Source: Allochromatium humboldtianum
Lineage (GTDB): Bacteria > Pseudomonadota > Gammaproteobacteria > Chromatiales > Chromatiaceae
Direction: 5' to 3'
Assembly (NCBI RefSeq): GCF_013385175.1
Contig: NZ_JABZEO010000001.1
Coordinates: 310,001 to 374,000 of the forward strand
Length of the DNA stretch: 64,000 nucleotides
Below are positions 56,283 to 64,000 of this stretch, in pieces (positions within the stretch are counted from its first letter, which is position 1; each line of letters starts with the position of its first letter). Both the position numbers and the translations under genes were made by a program. Below the pieces are notes generated by a model that was given only the letters and a program-made list of their open reading frames with translations, was not told the DNA's origin and did no database searches.

Positions 56283-56488
56283 TGGCCAATCTCCAGGTTG
56301 GTGGGCAACGCGCCATGATCTCGGGGGTCGCGCGTGGGCATCCCCAAGGGCGCGTTTTCTATGCGCGGGCGCCAGGCGCTTGGGTCGTAGAAGACAGGGT
56401 AGGTAGGGACGTAATCGCGAGCGGCTTCTTTAGGGCTTCGGGTGTAGATCGGGCGCGTGGTCATGTCATGAGGCGAATGTCGATTCAT
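56279..56488 (-). CDS. small phage protein (69 aa)
   Basis: 69 residues, basic and Pro/Tyr-rich (RDYVPTYPVFYDPSAWRPR), probably unstructured. An internal ATG at 56464 is an alternative start. Unknown. Confidence 0.5.
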   Translation of the reverse strand: MNRHSPHDMTTRPIYTRSPKEAARDYVPTYPVFYDPSAWRPRIENAPLGMPTRDPRDHGALPTNLEIGQ

Positions 56489-56551
56489 GGTCGTCGTGCA
56501 AAGGTTGCGGAACTCGGCGCTTATGCTGCGTGCTCGGCGCTTGGGGCTGCC

Positions 56552-56743
56552 CTAATACGGGAACCAGTCAAGTTCCTCAGGGTCGATTCTCAGCGCTTGG
56601 CACTCGGCGCTGAGGAACCGCTCCAGGATCGTGATGTAGGCACTGACGGTTCGGTTGCTCTGCGTGTAGTGCTCAGGGATCGGCGCGTAGAACTCCACAC
56701 AACCGGTCTCCCGGTAGTGGTCGAGACATTCATCGGGGGTCAT
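56552..56743 (-). CDS. small phage protein (63 aa)
   Basis: 63 residues (DECLDHYRETGCVEFYAPIP, then helical LERFLSAECQALRI). No family. It follows the polymerase gene by 33 bases. Confidence 0.55.
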   Translation of the reverse strand: MTPDECLDHYRETGCVEFYAPIPEHYTQSNRTVSAYITILERFLSAECQALRIDPEELDWFPY

Positions 56744-56776
56744 GGGGATCTCCGAGGCCGTCCGTGGCCAGTAGGG

Positions 56777-58564
56777 TCATTTAGAGTAGTTCTGTGCCCA
56801 ACCGCCCTCGGCATCGAGCGGCAGGTCAGGTGCCCAGCTCGGTGGCTGGCGCATGATGGCGAGCATCTCGTCCATAGCGCTTGGCGCTCGGTCCGTGGGG
56901 GCGATGGCGATGACCTCGTCGTGGGTACTGCCGACGACGGTCACGCCGTCCAGGGCGTCGATCTGGAGCTTCTGCTCGAAGACGATGTGCCGAGCAAGGG
57001 ACTGCACGATGTTCTCGTCGAAGAGCCCAGGGGTCAGCTTGTGGTGCCCCATGTAGCGCCAGGACTCCGTCTCGTGGTCCCACTTGAGCCCGGTGTAGAG
57101 GAGGTGCGTGCCGTTGGGCATCTCGACGCACTCGTGCTTGAGCACCACGGGGCCAAGGACCGTGTGGTTGTTCTCGTCGAGCATGGTCGGAATCAGCTCG
57201 CCGAGGGTCTTCCACATGGCCACGATGGCGTGGTTGTTGCGCCGCCAGGTCATGACGGTCTGGTAGGCTTCCTCGTCGGTCATGCGGACGGGTGGGGCAC
57301 CCATGAAGCCCAGCGCGCAGACGGTCTGGAACTTCTTCCAGCCCATCGAGAACCCGAGACCCAGGGAGAGGAGTTTCCCGAACTGACGTTCGTCCGGGTG
57401 CGTCTTCTTCGTCACCTTGTACCCGAAGTGAGCGCTGGCAACGTGTGAGTAGACGTCGCCGCCGTCTCTGAGCACCTGGAGCACGTCTTCCTGTCCGGCG
57501 AACCAGGCGTTCACGCGCAGCTCAATGTTCGAGCTGTCGGCGACCAGGACTTGGTACCCAGGCGGGGCTTCGAGGCAGAGCCGGGTGGCCGAGCCTCGCA
57601 CCAGGTTCTGGACGTTCAAGCCGCCGCCGCCACTCGCCCGCCCGGTATGAGCGCCCCAGTAGTTCTGAAGCATGGGGAGCGTTCCATCTCCGAGCTTGGA
57701 GATGTTCTTGAAGCGCTGGGCTCGCTTGATGTCGGAGTTCGACATAGCCGCGAGCTTGGCCTTCCAGACGTGCTCAAGCTCCGGGTGCTGGGCTCTGAAC
57801 CGGTTGAACTCGATGTCGTTCTTCGAGAACGCCCCGATCTCCTGGCCTTTCTCATTGAGCTTGGTGGGCGGCTCCAGGCCCAGGGTGTCTCGCACATAGG
57901 CCGAGAACTGCTGGTTGGATCTCAGCACCGAGGCCGGTACGCCAGAGGCGTCGATCACGCGCTGCTGCTCAGCTTCCAGCTCTTGGAGCCCGGCGCTGAT
58001 AACCTCGTGGTTGATTCTCAGCACTCCGATCGAGGAGATTCGGCCGGTCAGACTCAAGAGCTTCTTCTCGACGTCCGGGAGCATGGGGTAGAGCAGGCGG
58101 TAGATGCCCCAGCAACCCATGACGTCGTTTAGGGCGTAGGAGGCCAGACGGTCGTAGAGATGCATGGGGAGCTGGCGCAGCCCCTTGGTCTCCTTGAGGT
58201 CGTCGCCCTTCTCGCCAAGATCCAGGAGCGGCATCAAGCGGGCGAGGTCAGCGTCTCCGCCGATGAGCGCTCGTGCGAGGCCCGCGGTGTCGACGAACTC
58301 AGCCGGTCGCACGCCGAACCGGTCGCAGAGAACCAGCGAGTCGAAGTAGGTATGGCTGATGAGCCGGGTGTCGGCCCAGTCGATCTTGGCGACGAAGTCC
58401 TGGAGCTGAGCGCCTGGCACCCAGAACGGAGCTTTGCCGTCGTCGAGCACGGCCATGCCGTGGATCAAGAAGCGGGGATCTCGGACGTATTCGACGCTGG
58501 AGAGCGTCTTCAAGCTGTAGTCGGAGGCGTAGTGCGTCTCCAGGTCGACGCAGAGTTCGCGCAT
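56777..58564 (-). CDS. family A DNA polymerase of phage type
   Basis: 595 residues. N-terminal 3'-5' exonuclease-like fold (LCVDLETHYASDY, HTYFDSLVL, SYALNDVMGCW). Polymerase motif A is VADSSNIELRV (near 341), motif B RQFGKLLSLGLGFSMG, and motif C STHDEVI (near 546). Motif B carries Leu and Phe where E. coli Pol I has Phe762 and Tyr766, and motif A has SSN instead of YSQ. The QNYWGAHTGRASGGGGLNVQNL stretch is typical of phage Pol A. First gene of the leftward block, behind a 260-base spacer. Confidence 0.92.
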   Translation of the reverse strand: MRELCVDLETHYASDYSLKTLSSVEYVRDPRFLIHGMAVLDDGKAPFWVPGAQLQDFVAKIDWADTRLISHTYFDSLVLCDRFGVRPAEFVDTAGLARALIGGDADLARLMPLLDLGEKGDDLKETKGLRQLPMHLYDRLASYALNDVMGCWGIYRLLYPMLPDVEKKLLSLTGRISSIGVLRINHEVISAGLQELEAEQQRVIDASGVPASVLRSNQQFSAYVRDTLGLEPPTKLNEKGQEIGAFSKNDIEFNRFRAQHPELEHVWKAKLAAMSNSDIKRAQRFKNISKLGDGTLPMLQNYWGAHTGRASGGGGLNVQNLVRGSATRLCLEAPPGYQVLVADSSNIELRVNAWFAGQEDVLQVLRDGGDVYSHVASAHFGYKVTKKTHPDERQFGKLLSLGLGFSMGWKKFQTVCALGFMGAPPVRMTDEEAYQTVMTWRRNNHAIVAMWKTLGELIPTMLDENNHTVLGPVVLKHECVEMPNGTHLLYTGLKWDHETESWRYMGHHKLTPGLFDENIVQSLARHIVFEQKLQIDALDGVTVVGSTHDEVIAIAPTDRAPSAMDEMLAIMRQPPSWAPDLPLDAEGGWAQNYSK

Positions 58565-58629
58565 GGTTGACCTCTATCGTTGCGAGGTGGATCGGAGCGG
58601 GGGAGTGTGCGGGGCGGGGGAGTGGGGCT

Positions 58630-58674
58630 GCCCCAGAAACGAGAAACCCCGCTCGGGGGCGGGGTTCTTGGGGC
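58630..58674. terminator. large hairpin between hsdM and the phage block
   Basis: GCCCCA-GAA...AACCCCGCTCGGGGGCGGGGTT-CTT-GGGGC: a GC stem with a matching outer arm, followed on the minus strand by GTTTCTCGTTTC. It lies 150 bases after the hsdM stop and may end the hsd transcript. The rest of 58565-58824 holds no supported gene. Confidence 0.55.
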
Positions 58675-58824
58675 TTAGGGCGGACGAACCAGTTGGGTTA
58701 GGTGGAGTGGAGTGTGTAGAGGTTCATGCTCGCGCATTGCCCCACCGAAACCGCGCGCCAAAGATGGAGATTGTGAGGGAAAGGGCTCAGATGGTCGCGG
58801 ATGCGGCGAGCATGGCAGGTCGAA

Positions 58825-60477
58825 TCAGTCAGCCGCGAACCCAGCGCACGTTTCTGCATCATCGACCACATCAGGCAGCAGCGGCAAGCCCAATTCCTTG
58901 AGGAAGGTGTTGTGCTGCGCTTGGGCGGTTTTGATGGTCGCTTCCACCGCGACCAACTGCCGATGTATCGCGTCAAGATCAATCTCTTCCTCGGCTTCGG
59001 CCGTGCTGACATAGCGCGAAATGTTCAGGTTGTAGTCGTTGCGCTCGATCTCGTCCATCGGCACGCGGCGGGAATAGCGATCCGCTTCCCGGCGATACTG
59101 ATAGGTCTCGACGATCTTGTCGATGTGCTCGGGGTTGAGAACATTCTGGCGCTTGCCTTTCTCGAAGTGCTCGGCGGCGTTGATGAACAGCACATCATCG
59201 GGCTTCTTGCACTTCTTGAGCACCAAGATGCAGACGGGGATACCGGTTGAGAAGAACAGGTTGGCCGGAAGGCCGATCACGGTGTCGATATGGCCGTCTT
59301 TCAGGAGCTTGGTGCGGATGCGGGCTTCGACGCCACCACGAAACAGCACGCCGTGAGGCAAGATGATCGCCATCGTGCCTTCGTCGCTGAGGAAGTTGAA
59401 ACCATGCAACAGAAAGGCAAAGTCAGCGGCGGATTTCGGGGCCAGGCCGTGGCTCTTGAAGCGGAAATCCTCGCCCAGCGCCTCGGTCGGCTCCCATTTG
59501 TAGCTGAAGGGCGGATTGGCAACGACAGCATCGCACTTGAGCTTTTTGGCCGGGTTCATCTCGTTGAACAGCGGCCAGTCATTGGTGAGTGAATCGCCGT
59601 GATAAATCTCAAATTCGGTGTCTTTCAACCCGTGCAGCAGCATGTTCATGCGTGCGAGGTTGTAGGTGGTGATGTTCTTCTCCTGCCCGTAGATTTTGCC
59701 GATGCCGTTTGCGCCCATCTCGTGGCGGACGTTGAGCAGGAGCGAGCCGGAGCCGCAGGCGAAGTCGAGCACGGATTTCAGTTGCTTCTTTTTGCCGGTG
59801 GCCGGTTCTTGGCTGTCGAGGGTGACGATCCGCGAGAGGATGGTCGAGAGGGTTTGCGGGGTGTAGAACTCTCCGGCTTTTTTGCCCGAACCAGCGGCGA
59901 ATTGGCCGATCAGGTATTCGTAGGCGTCGCCGAGGATGTCGCTGGCGGTGGAGAATTGCGCGATGCCTTCGGCGATCTTGGTGATGATGGTGCAGAGCTT
60001 TTTGTTGCGCTCGGCGGGGGTGCGACCGAGTTTTTCGGAGTTGAGATTGATCTCGGAAAAGAGTCCTTTGAACGCCGCTTCAAAGGATTCGTTTTCGATG
60101 TAATCGAAGCACCGCTCCAGCGTTTGCAATAGCTCAGTGTCTTGGGTGCGGGCGCGTTCGTAGAGGCTGCTCCAGAGATAATCGGGATGAATGACATAAT
60201 GCACGGTGCGGCGCATCTGCTTTTCGAATTCGGGCGCGTCGGCGGCATTGTCGGCGTACCAGAAGGCGAGCGGCGGGCGGCGGTCATCGAGGCGCGTTTT
60301 GGGGTAGTCGGGGCCAAGTTCGCGCTGGGCGGCGGTCTCGTAGTTGTCGGAGAGGTAGCGCAAGAACAGGAACGAGAGCATGTAGTCGCGGAAGTCGTCC
60401 GCGTTCATCGCGCCGCGTAGCTGGTCGGCGATGCCCCAGAGTGTTTTACCGAGTTGGCTGAGTTGTTCTTTGGTCAT
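58825..60477 (-). CDS. hsdM: type I restriction-modification DNA methyltransferase subunit
   Basis: 550 residues. N6-adenine methyltransferase of a type I system. N-terminal HsdM helical domain (LGKTLWGIADQLRGAMNADDF), SAM motif FACGSGSLLLNV near 239 and catalytic NPPF (VVANPPFSYKW) near 320. Complete. Its ATG overlaps the stop of the frameshifted toxin as ATGA, so it is translated from the hsd message. Confidence 0.96.
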   Translation of the reverse strand: MTKEQLSQLGKTLWGIADQLRGAMNADDFRDYMLSFLFLRYLSDNYETAAQRELGPDYPKTRLDDRRPPLAFWYADNAADAPEFEKQMRRTVHYVIHPDYLWSSLYERARTQDTELLQTLERCFDYIENESFEAAFKGLFSEINLNSEKLGRTPAERNKKLCTIITKIAEGIAQFSTASDILGDAYEYLIGQFAAGSGKKAGEFYTPQTLSTILSRIVTLDSQEPATGKKKQLKSVLDFACGSGSLLLNVRHEMGANGIGKIYGQEKNITTYNLARMNMLLHGLKDTEFEIYHGDSLTNDWPLFNEMNPAKKLKCDAVVANPPFSYKWEPTEALGEDFRFKSHGLAPKSAADFAFLLHGFNFLSDEGTMAIILPHGVLFRGGVEARIRTKLLKDGHIDTVIGLPANLFFSTGIPVCILVLKKCKKPDDVLFINAAEHFEKGKRQNVLNPEHIDKIVETYQYRREADRYSRRVPMDEIERNDYNLNISRYVSTAEAEEEIDLDAIHRQLVAVEATIKTAQAQHNTFLKELGLPLLPDVVDDAETCAGFAAD

Positions 60478-60718
60478 CTGTAGCTTTCTCTCCGATGGAG
60501 AACCCGGCCAATGAGGATCGTCTCGCCGACGACATCGAACAAAATCCGATAATCGCCGACACGCAGCCGATAGGCCGGTTCGAAATTCGTCAGTTTTTTA
60601 TATTGGGGACGTCTGGAAAGGCGGCTAATGTTTTAATTGCCGCGTGCAGGCGTTGTTTTTGAGGTGTGTCGATGTGTTGCAAGTCCTTGATCGCGCTTTT
60701 TCGCAGTTCAATCCGCAT
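60474..60718 (-). pseudogene. RelE/ParE-family toxin, frameshifted
   Basis: From ATG 60718 the protein reads MRIELRKSAIKDLQHIDTPQ, then AAFPDVPN, and stops in a run of six A. One more base restores AYRLRVGDYRILFDVVGETI and the tail LIGRVLHRRESYR, a clear RelE/ParE C-terminus ending at the hsdM start. Total span is 245 bases, one short of a whole frame. So the toxin is inactivated by a single-base loss in an A run (or is a sequencing error). Confidence 0.8.
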
Positions 60719-60896
60719 GAGCGAGATAGTCCTCGAATGGGATTGATGATTCATCGCGTGTTGCGTGGAGCGCCTTTAAGTCTTCAAGGTCTTCGATGGA
60801 GACGATTTCGGCACCGTCATGCTTGAAGTGTTCGAGTAACCACAACACTTTTTCCGCGAGTTGGTCGTCTTTGATGTTGATGGCGATGTGATGCAT
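60708..60896 (-). CDS. antitoxin partner of the broken RelE/ParE toxin
   Basis: 62 residues. N-terminal HHIAINIKDDQLAEKVLWLL, acidic middle (EIVSIEDLEDLKAL) and C-terminal SSIPFEDYLAHAD, the usual tail of small antitoxins paired with ParE toxins. It overlaps the toxin start by 11 bases. It lies between hsdS and hsdM, so it is co-transcribed with the restriction genes. Confidence 0.75.
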   Translation of the reverse strand: MHHIAINIKDDQLAEKVLWLLEHFKHDGAEIVSIEDLEDLKALHATRDESSIPFEDYLAHAD

Positions 60897-60911
60897 GGCG
60901 CTGGCTCTTGA

Positions 60912-62210
60912 TTAGGATTGAGACTTTGGAAAAAGCTGTTGCATCAGCCCTTTTTTATGCGTTTTGAGAGCGTCGAGTTTTTCCGTCTGGGCTGCGATGA
61001 GGATATCGAAAAAGGAAAGACAGGCGGCGATTTTTTGTTGTTCTCGTAAAGCCGGGGCAACTAGGGTCATTTCTTTGAAGAATGAAGCGCCAATAGTTTT
61101 TATAGTATTGCCGACCGCTATTGCCTCAAAGTATGGCTTCATTTTTTGCAGGGCATAGTAAAAAAACCAATTCGACAGTTTTGATTCATGACACTGCCAA
61201 GCCATGAAATGTTGACTCACTGCCATTGGAGAGTGAAGAACAGCGCTTTTCCCAACTCCTGCGTCGCGGCTCAAAATTACAGTGCCCGCAGGATGAAGAA
61301 CTGCTGATGAATTTTTGATGCCGTCTTCGGATATTTCGACTTTAGTGTTAAAGATGTATCCATTATCTAATTTATCTGAATCAGCCAGCGAAACCCAACG
61401 TATTCCTCCATTGTAATAATTCGCTATTTTCTTGTTTGGCGTATGCCCTGAACCTCTTTTAGCCATATCTTCAAGACTTTGTTCCTCCCACTCACCAGCC
61501 TCCTGAAACTCGGGGAAGCGCAGTCGTGGCACGGTTTCGCCCTCACGGGGGAAAAGCTGTTGCATCAGCCCGAACTTGTAGGCTTTCAAGGCATCGAGTT
61601 TGTCAGCTTGCGCGGCGATCAGGGCATCTAGGGAAGAGAGACAAGAGGCGATTTTTTGTTGTTCGAGTAAAGAAGACTTGCCTTTTGGCAAGGGGACCGG
61701 CGTAGCTAAGAAATCTCGGTTATCGATGTTCAATGAACCATGAGCGCGTGCACCTATGGTGATGAAATTTTTCAGCCATTTTCCATGTAGATTGTTCAGG
61801 AATTGAAAATAAAGAAATTGAGGAAGTGCGCTTTTACGGTCTACTCTAAAGCATGTAAATACGCTATTTGGAACTGCTACCGGCGTAGCTCCTGAATACA
61901 TATCAATAAAGCCTTCTGGGTAATTTTTAGTAGCACTTTTGTTATATGCAAAATCTTGGTCTTGAATAACAATATAATTGCGATACTGTGCGCCTGCGAT
62001 TACTTTGCCGAATTTTTCTAATTGAGAAACTAAACCAACGCCAGCGGTTATGCTCATTGGGGTAAGTTTCTTGTGCCCTGCTCTCTCGTTTATTAAGGCA
62101 GATATTTCATCGAGTTTTCTTAATTCCCACTCCCCCGCATCCTGAAACTCAGGAAACCGCAACCTCGGTACCAGCCCCGTCTTTTCGTCGCTCATACTAT
62201 CTTCACTCAT
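60912..62210 (-). CDS. hsdS: type I restriction-modification specificity subunit
   Basis: About 432 residues. Two target-recognition domains separated by duplicated conserved regions: LLEQQKIASCLSSLDALIAA near 190 and REQQKIAACLSFFDILIAA near 400, each followed by LMQQLFP, and two PRLRFPEFQ-AGEWE starts. Start at 62210 overlaps hsdR by 8 bases; ATG 62195 is the alternative. Codon use and AT content are lower-GC in the recognition domains, usual for swapped specificity modules. Confidence 0.95.
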   Translation of the reverse strand: MSEDSMSDEKTGLVPRLRFPEFQDAGEWELRKLDEISALINERAGHKKLTPMSITAGVGLVSQLEKFGKVIAGAQYRNYIVIQDQDFAYNKSATKNYPEGFIDMYSGATPVAVPNSVFTCFRVDRKSALPQFLYFQFLNNLHGKWLKNFITIGARAHGSLNIDNRDFLATPVPLPKGKSSLLEQQKIASCLSSLDALIAAQADKLDALKAYKFGLMQQLFPREGETVPRLRFPEFQEAGEWEEQSLEDMAKRGSGHTPNKKIANYYNGGIRWVSLADSDKLDNGYIFNTKVEISEDGIKNSSAVLHPAGTVILSRDAGVGKSAVLHSPMAVSQHFMAWQCHESKLSNWFFYYALQKMKPYFEAIAVGNTIKTIGASFFKEMTLVAPALREQQKIAACLSFFDILIAAQTEKLDALKTHKKGLMQQLFPKSQS

Positions 62211-64000
62211 ACGCCGCCAATCCTGAAATCTCACGCCCACCCGCCTGCTTCTTGAGCAGAGGCGTCAACTCTTCCATCAATGCCCGTTCCGCCTGACCAC
62301 GCGCTTTCCAGCCGAGACCCAGCGGCGCGAATAGCTCACGGAGTTGCTCGCCGTCGAAGATCAGGCGATCCAGAACCCCGGTCACAAAGCCTTGCAGCGC
62401 CTCCCGCGCCAACCCGTGCCGATCCGCCAGGGCGCTCAGTTCGTCCTCCGTTTTCTGCGCTTTAAAGGTCTGGTAGCCCTCACGGATGGCCTGCTCGCTC
62501 AAGCCCTTTCCGGCTTCCAGGGCGTTGATGTAGGCCACGATGTCTTCGCGCTCGTCCATCAGGTTGCTGTTGGCGTGCAGCAGACTGATGAGCTGATCGC
62601 GGCTCATGGTCTGCTTGCCGGGCGGCTCCTGACTGAAGCGCGCAACCAGATCCATGATGTAGTCATAGTCGATCGTCGCTGAGGAAAAGAGCACGAACTC
62701 GAAATCAAGCTGCTCGATGGTCTTCTGGATGTCGTCGCCGTTGCCGCCCGTGCCCTGCTGCGCCTTGAGCCGCTGGGCGGTCTCCAGATACATCCCCTTG
62801 AAGCCGCGCAAGGTCTCTTCCGGCAAGTGCTGTTCGATCTGCTCACGTTGCGCGTCGTTCAGGTCGGTGTACTGGTCAAGCTGCGTCTTGAGCCGCTGAA
62901 TCTCCTTGAAGTGATTGACGAACGCAACCCGCGCTGCATCGCCCTTGAGATTGTTGACCGCCTCCGGCGTGCAGGGCTGCCCCTGCTTGGCCATGAAGGT
63001 TTCCAGTTGCTGCACAGCGGCATCGAGCTTTTCGATGACCGTCGGGGCCGGATCAACCAGCCAGATTTTGCGGGCGCGACGACTGTCCTCGCCGGAGAAG
63101 AGCGCGATGGCCTCATCCACAGCCTTTTGCTGGGCGCGGAAATCGAGGATGTTGCCGTAAGGCTTGGTGTCGTTGAGCACGCGGTTGGTGCGCGAGAAGG
63201 CTTGAATCAGACCGTGATGCTTGAGGGGCTTATCGACATAGAGGGTGTTGAGGTACTGAGAGTCGAAGCCGGTCAGCAACATATCGACCACAATTGTAAT
63301 GTCGATCTTGTGCTTGTGCGGGTAGTCGCTGTTGGGGTACTTCTGATCTTTGATGCGTTGCTGCACATCCTGATAGTACAGATCGAACTCACTCAACGTG
63401 TGGTTGGTGCCATAGCGGGCGTTGTAGTCGGCGATGATCTGCTGTAGGGCGGCTTTCTTCTTCTCAGGCTCCTGCTGGTTGTCGGCCTTTTCCTGCGGTA
63501 GGTCTTGCTGCAACTGCTTGACATCCGCATTGCCCTCGGCGGGCGGGGAGAACACGCAGGCAATGTTGAGCGGGCGAAAGTCCGGGGCGGTCGCCTGACG
63601 TTCAGCCTGCACCTGCTTGAAGCGCTCGTAATAGGCGATGGCCTCGTTGATGGAGGCGGTAGCCAGCAGGGCGTTGAAGCGGCGCTGGTTGGTCGCGGCA
63701 TCGTGTTTAGCGAGGATGGCCTCGACGACAGCCGATTGCGCGACGACCGGGCCGGGCTTGACGCTGTTGGGCTTGGTTGGGGCTGGAGCCGGAGCCGGCT
63801 GGGCGTCTGCATCACTCGGCGCTTTGGGCTTGCCCTCGGCTTTGAAGTAATCGACATGAAACCGCAGCACGTTGCGATCATCAATGGCGTGGGTGATGGT
63901 GTAGGCGTGCAGTTGCTTCTCGAAGATGTCCTTGGTCGTCTTGTAGGAGCCGACCGTGCCGTCGATCTTCTCGTAACTGGCGTTATCATTGAAGATGGGC
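62203..64000 (-). CDS. hsdR: type I restriction endonuclease subunit R (5' end outside window)
   Basis: The open frame continues past 64000; about 598 C-terminal residues are here. It shows the second helicase domain (TIVVDMLLTGFDSQYLNTLY, then LIQAFSRTNRVLND with the SF2 motif VI Arg pair) and a long helical C-terminal domain typical of HsdR. The upstream frame reads DNASYEKIDGTVGSYKTTKD with no stop. The nuclease and first helicase domains lie outside. Confidence 0.95.
   Translation of the reverse strand, partial: PIFNDNASYEKIDGTVGSYKTTKDIFEKQLHAYTITHAIDDRNVLRFHVDYFKAEGKPKAPSDADAQPAPAPAPTKPNSVKPGPVVAQSAVVEAILAKHDAATNQRRFNALLATASINEAIAYYERFKQVQAERQATAPDFRPLNIACVFSPPAEGNADVKQLQQDLPQEKADNQQEPEKKKAALQQIIADYNARYGTNHTLSEFDLYYQDVQQRIKDQKYPNSDYPHKHKIDITIVVDMLLTGFDSQYLNTLYVDKPLKHHGLIQAFSRTNRVLNDTKPYGNILDFRAQQKAVDEAIALFSGEDSRRARKIWLVDPAPTVIEKLDAAVQQLETFMAKQGQPCTPEAVNNLKGDAARVAFVNHFKEIQRLKTQLDQYTDLNDAQREQIEQHLPEETLRGFKGMYLETAQRLKAQQGTGGNGDDIQKTIEQLDFEFVLFSSATIDYDYIMDLVARFSQEPPGKQTMSRDQLISLLHANSNLMDEREDIVAYINALEAGKGLSEQAIREGYQTFKAQKTEDELSALADRHGLAREALQGFVTGVLDRLIFDGEQLRELFAPLGLGWKARGQAERALMEELTPLLKKQAGGREISGLAAYE

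Larger units (their letters stand above)
38293..58680. mobile_element. prophage-like integrated element (replication/early region)
   Basis: About 20 kb in which every supported gene reads leftwards, mostly with ATGA or few-base junctions: integrase and excisionase at the left end, then nucleases, helicases, primase, ArdA, nucleotide-pool enzymes, a ubiquitin-like module, exonuclease and a family A polymerase. No terminase, portal, capsid, tail or lysis gene is visible. The left border is the 24-base gap after leuS. The right border is not visible; the hairpin at 58630-58674 ends the phage-type genes, but the hsd locus could belong to the same island. Confidence 0.75.

Noticed and set aside
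47858-58564. A 2-aminoadenine (Z-genome) pathway: DUF5664, PrimPol and Pol A together
   Set aside because: No PurZ-like adenylosuccinate synthetase or DatZ HD-domain gene is present. DUF5664 and PrimPol occur in many ordinary phages.
58565-58824. A nine-residue leader peptide (MNLYTLHST) upstream of the polymerase
   Set aside because: A 9-codon frame occurs often by chance, and no attenuator structure tied to it is visible.

Overview
The window is GC-rich DNA of a gammaproteobacterium. Conserved neighbourhoods (lptD-surA-pdxA, dusB-fis-purH, pntAA-pntAB-pntB, glycine riboswitch-gcvTH-gcvPA/PB) fit a member of the Chromatiales (purple sulfur bacteria and relatives). That placement is inferred from gene order and protein character; no photosynthesis or sulfur gene lies here to confirm it.

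Layout. 1-17.6 kb: housekeeping genes, almost all on the minus strand: tgt (cut by the window edge), pdxA, surA, lptD, the divergent sugar kinase amgK, a four-gene signalling/VWA operon, purD, a Uma2 gene, lpxA, purH, fis and dusB. 17.7-19.2 kb: an AT-richer patch holding a single integron-type gene cassette (YefM/YoeB-like toxin-antitoxin plus a complete attC) and two small unknown genes. 19.3-38.3 kb: chromosomal genes again: a DUF3592 protein, prmA, proton-translocating transhydrogenase, an AAA/PD-(D/E)XK protein, an AI-2E-family permease, tRNA-Glu and tRNA-Ala, htpX, dgkA, the glycine cleavage cluster with its tandem riboswitch and an inserted tpx, a zinc-ribbon protein and leuS.

38.3-58.7 kb: a prophage-like element directly downstream of leuS. 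Every gene reads leftwards. It carries a tyrosine integrase, a small excisionase, a replication/recombination set (family A polymerase, DnaQ-like exonuclease, PrimPol-SF3 helicase, Snf2-type helicase, RecB/Cas4-like nuclease, VRR-NUC-like nuclease), nucleotide-pool enzymes (dCTP deaminase, DUF5664), the antirestriction protein ArdA and many small unknown proteins. No capsid, portal, terminase or tail gene is visible. 58.8-64 kb: a type I restriction-modification locus (hsdM, hsdS, hsdR cut by the window edge) with a toxin-antitoxin pair between hsdM and hsdS. The toxin is frameshifted.

The main discovery candidate lies at 49.2-54.3 kb inside the prophage: an apparently complete ubiquitin-like conjugation module. 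It has two tandem ThiS/MoaD-like beta-grasp proteins, an E1/ThiF-like activating enzyme, an E2-like protein with a HPH...C motif on a coiled-coil N-terminus, and a JAMM deconjugating peptidase with all metal ligands. Next to E1 is a shrunken DNA-ligase-like protein whose catalytic residues are all replaced. Both beta-grasp proteins lack a visible C-terminal diglycine. The toolkit resembles Bil and PRTRC systems, but its beta-grasp type and its place in a phage replication operon look different.

Some genes below are too small or offset for simple ORF calling (54, 49, 53 and 57 aa proteins and the broken RelE/ParE toxin) and were read from the bases directly.
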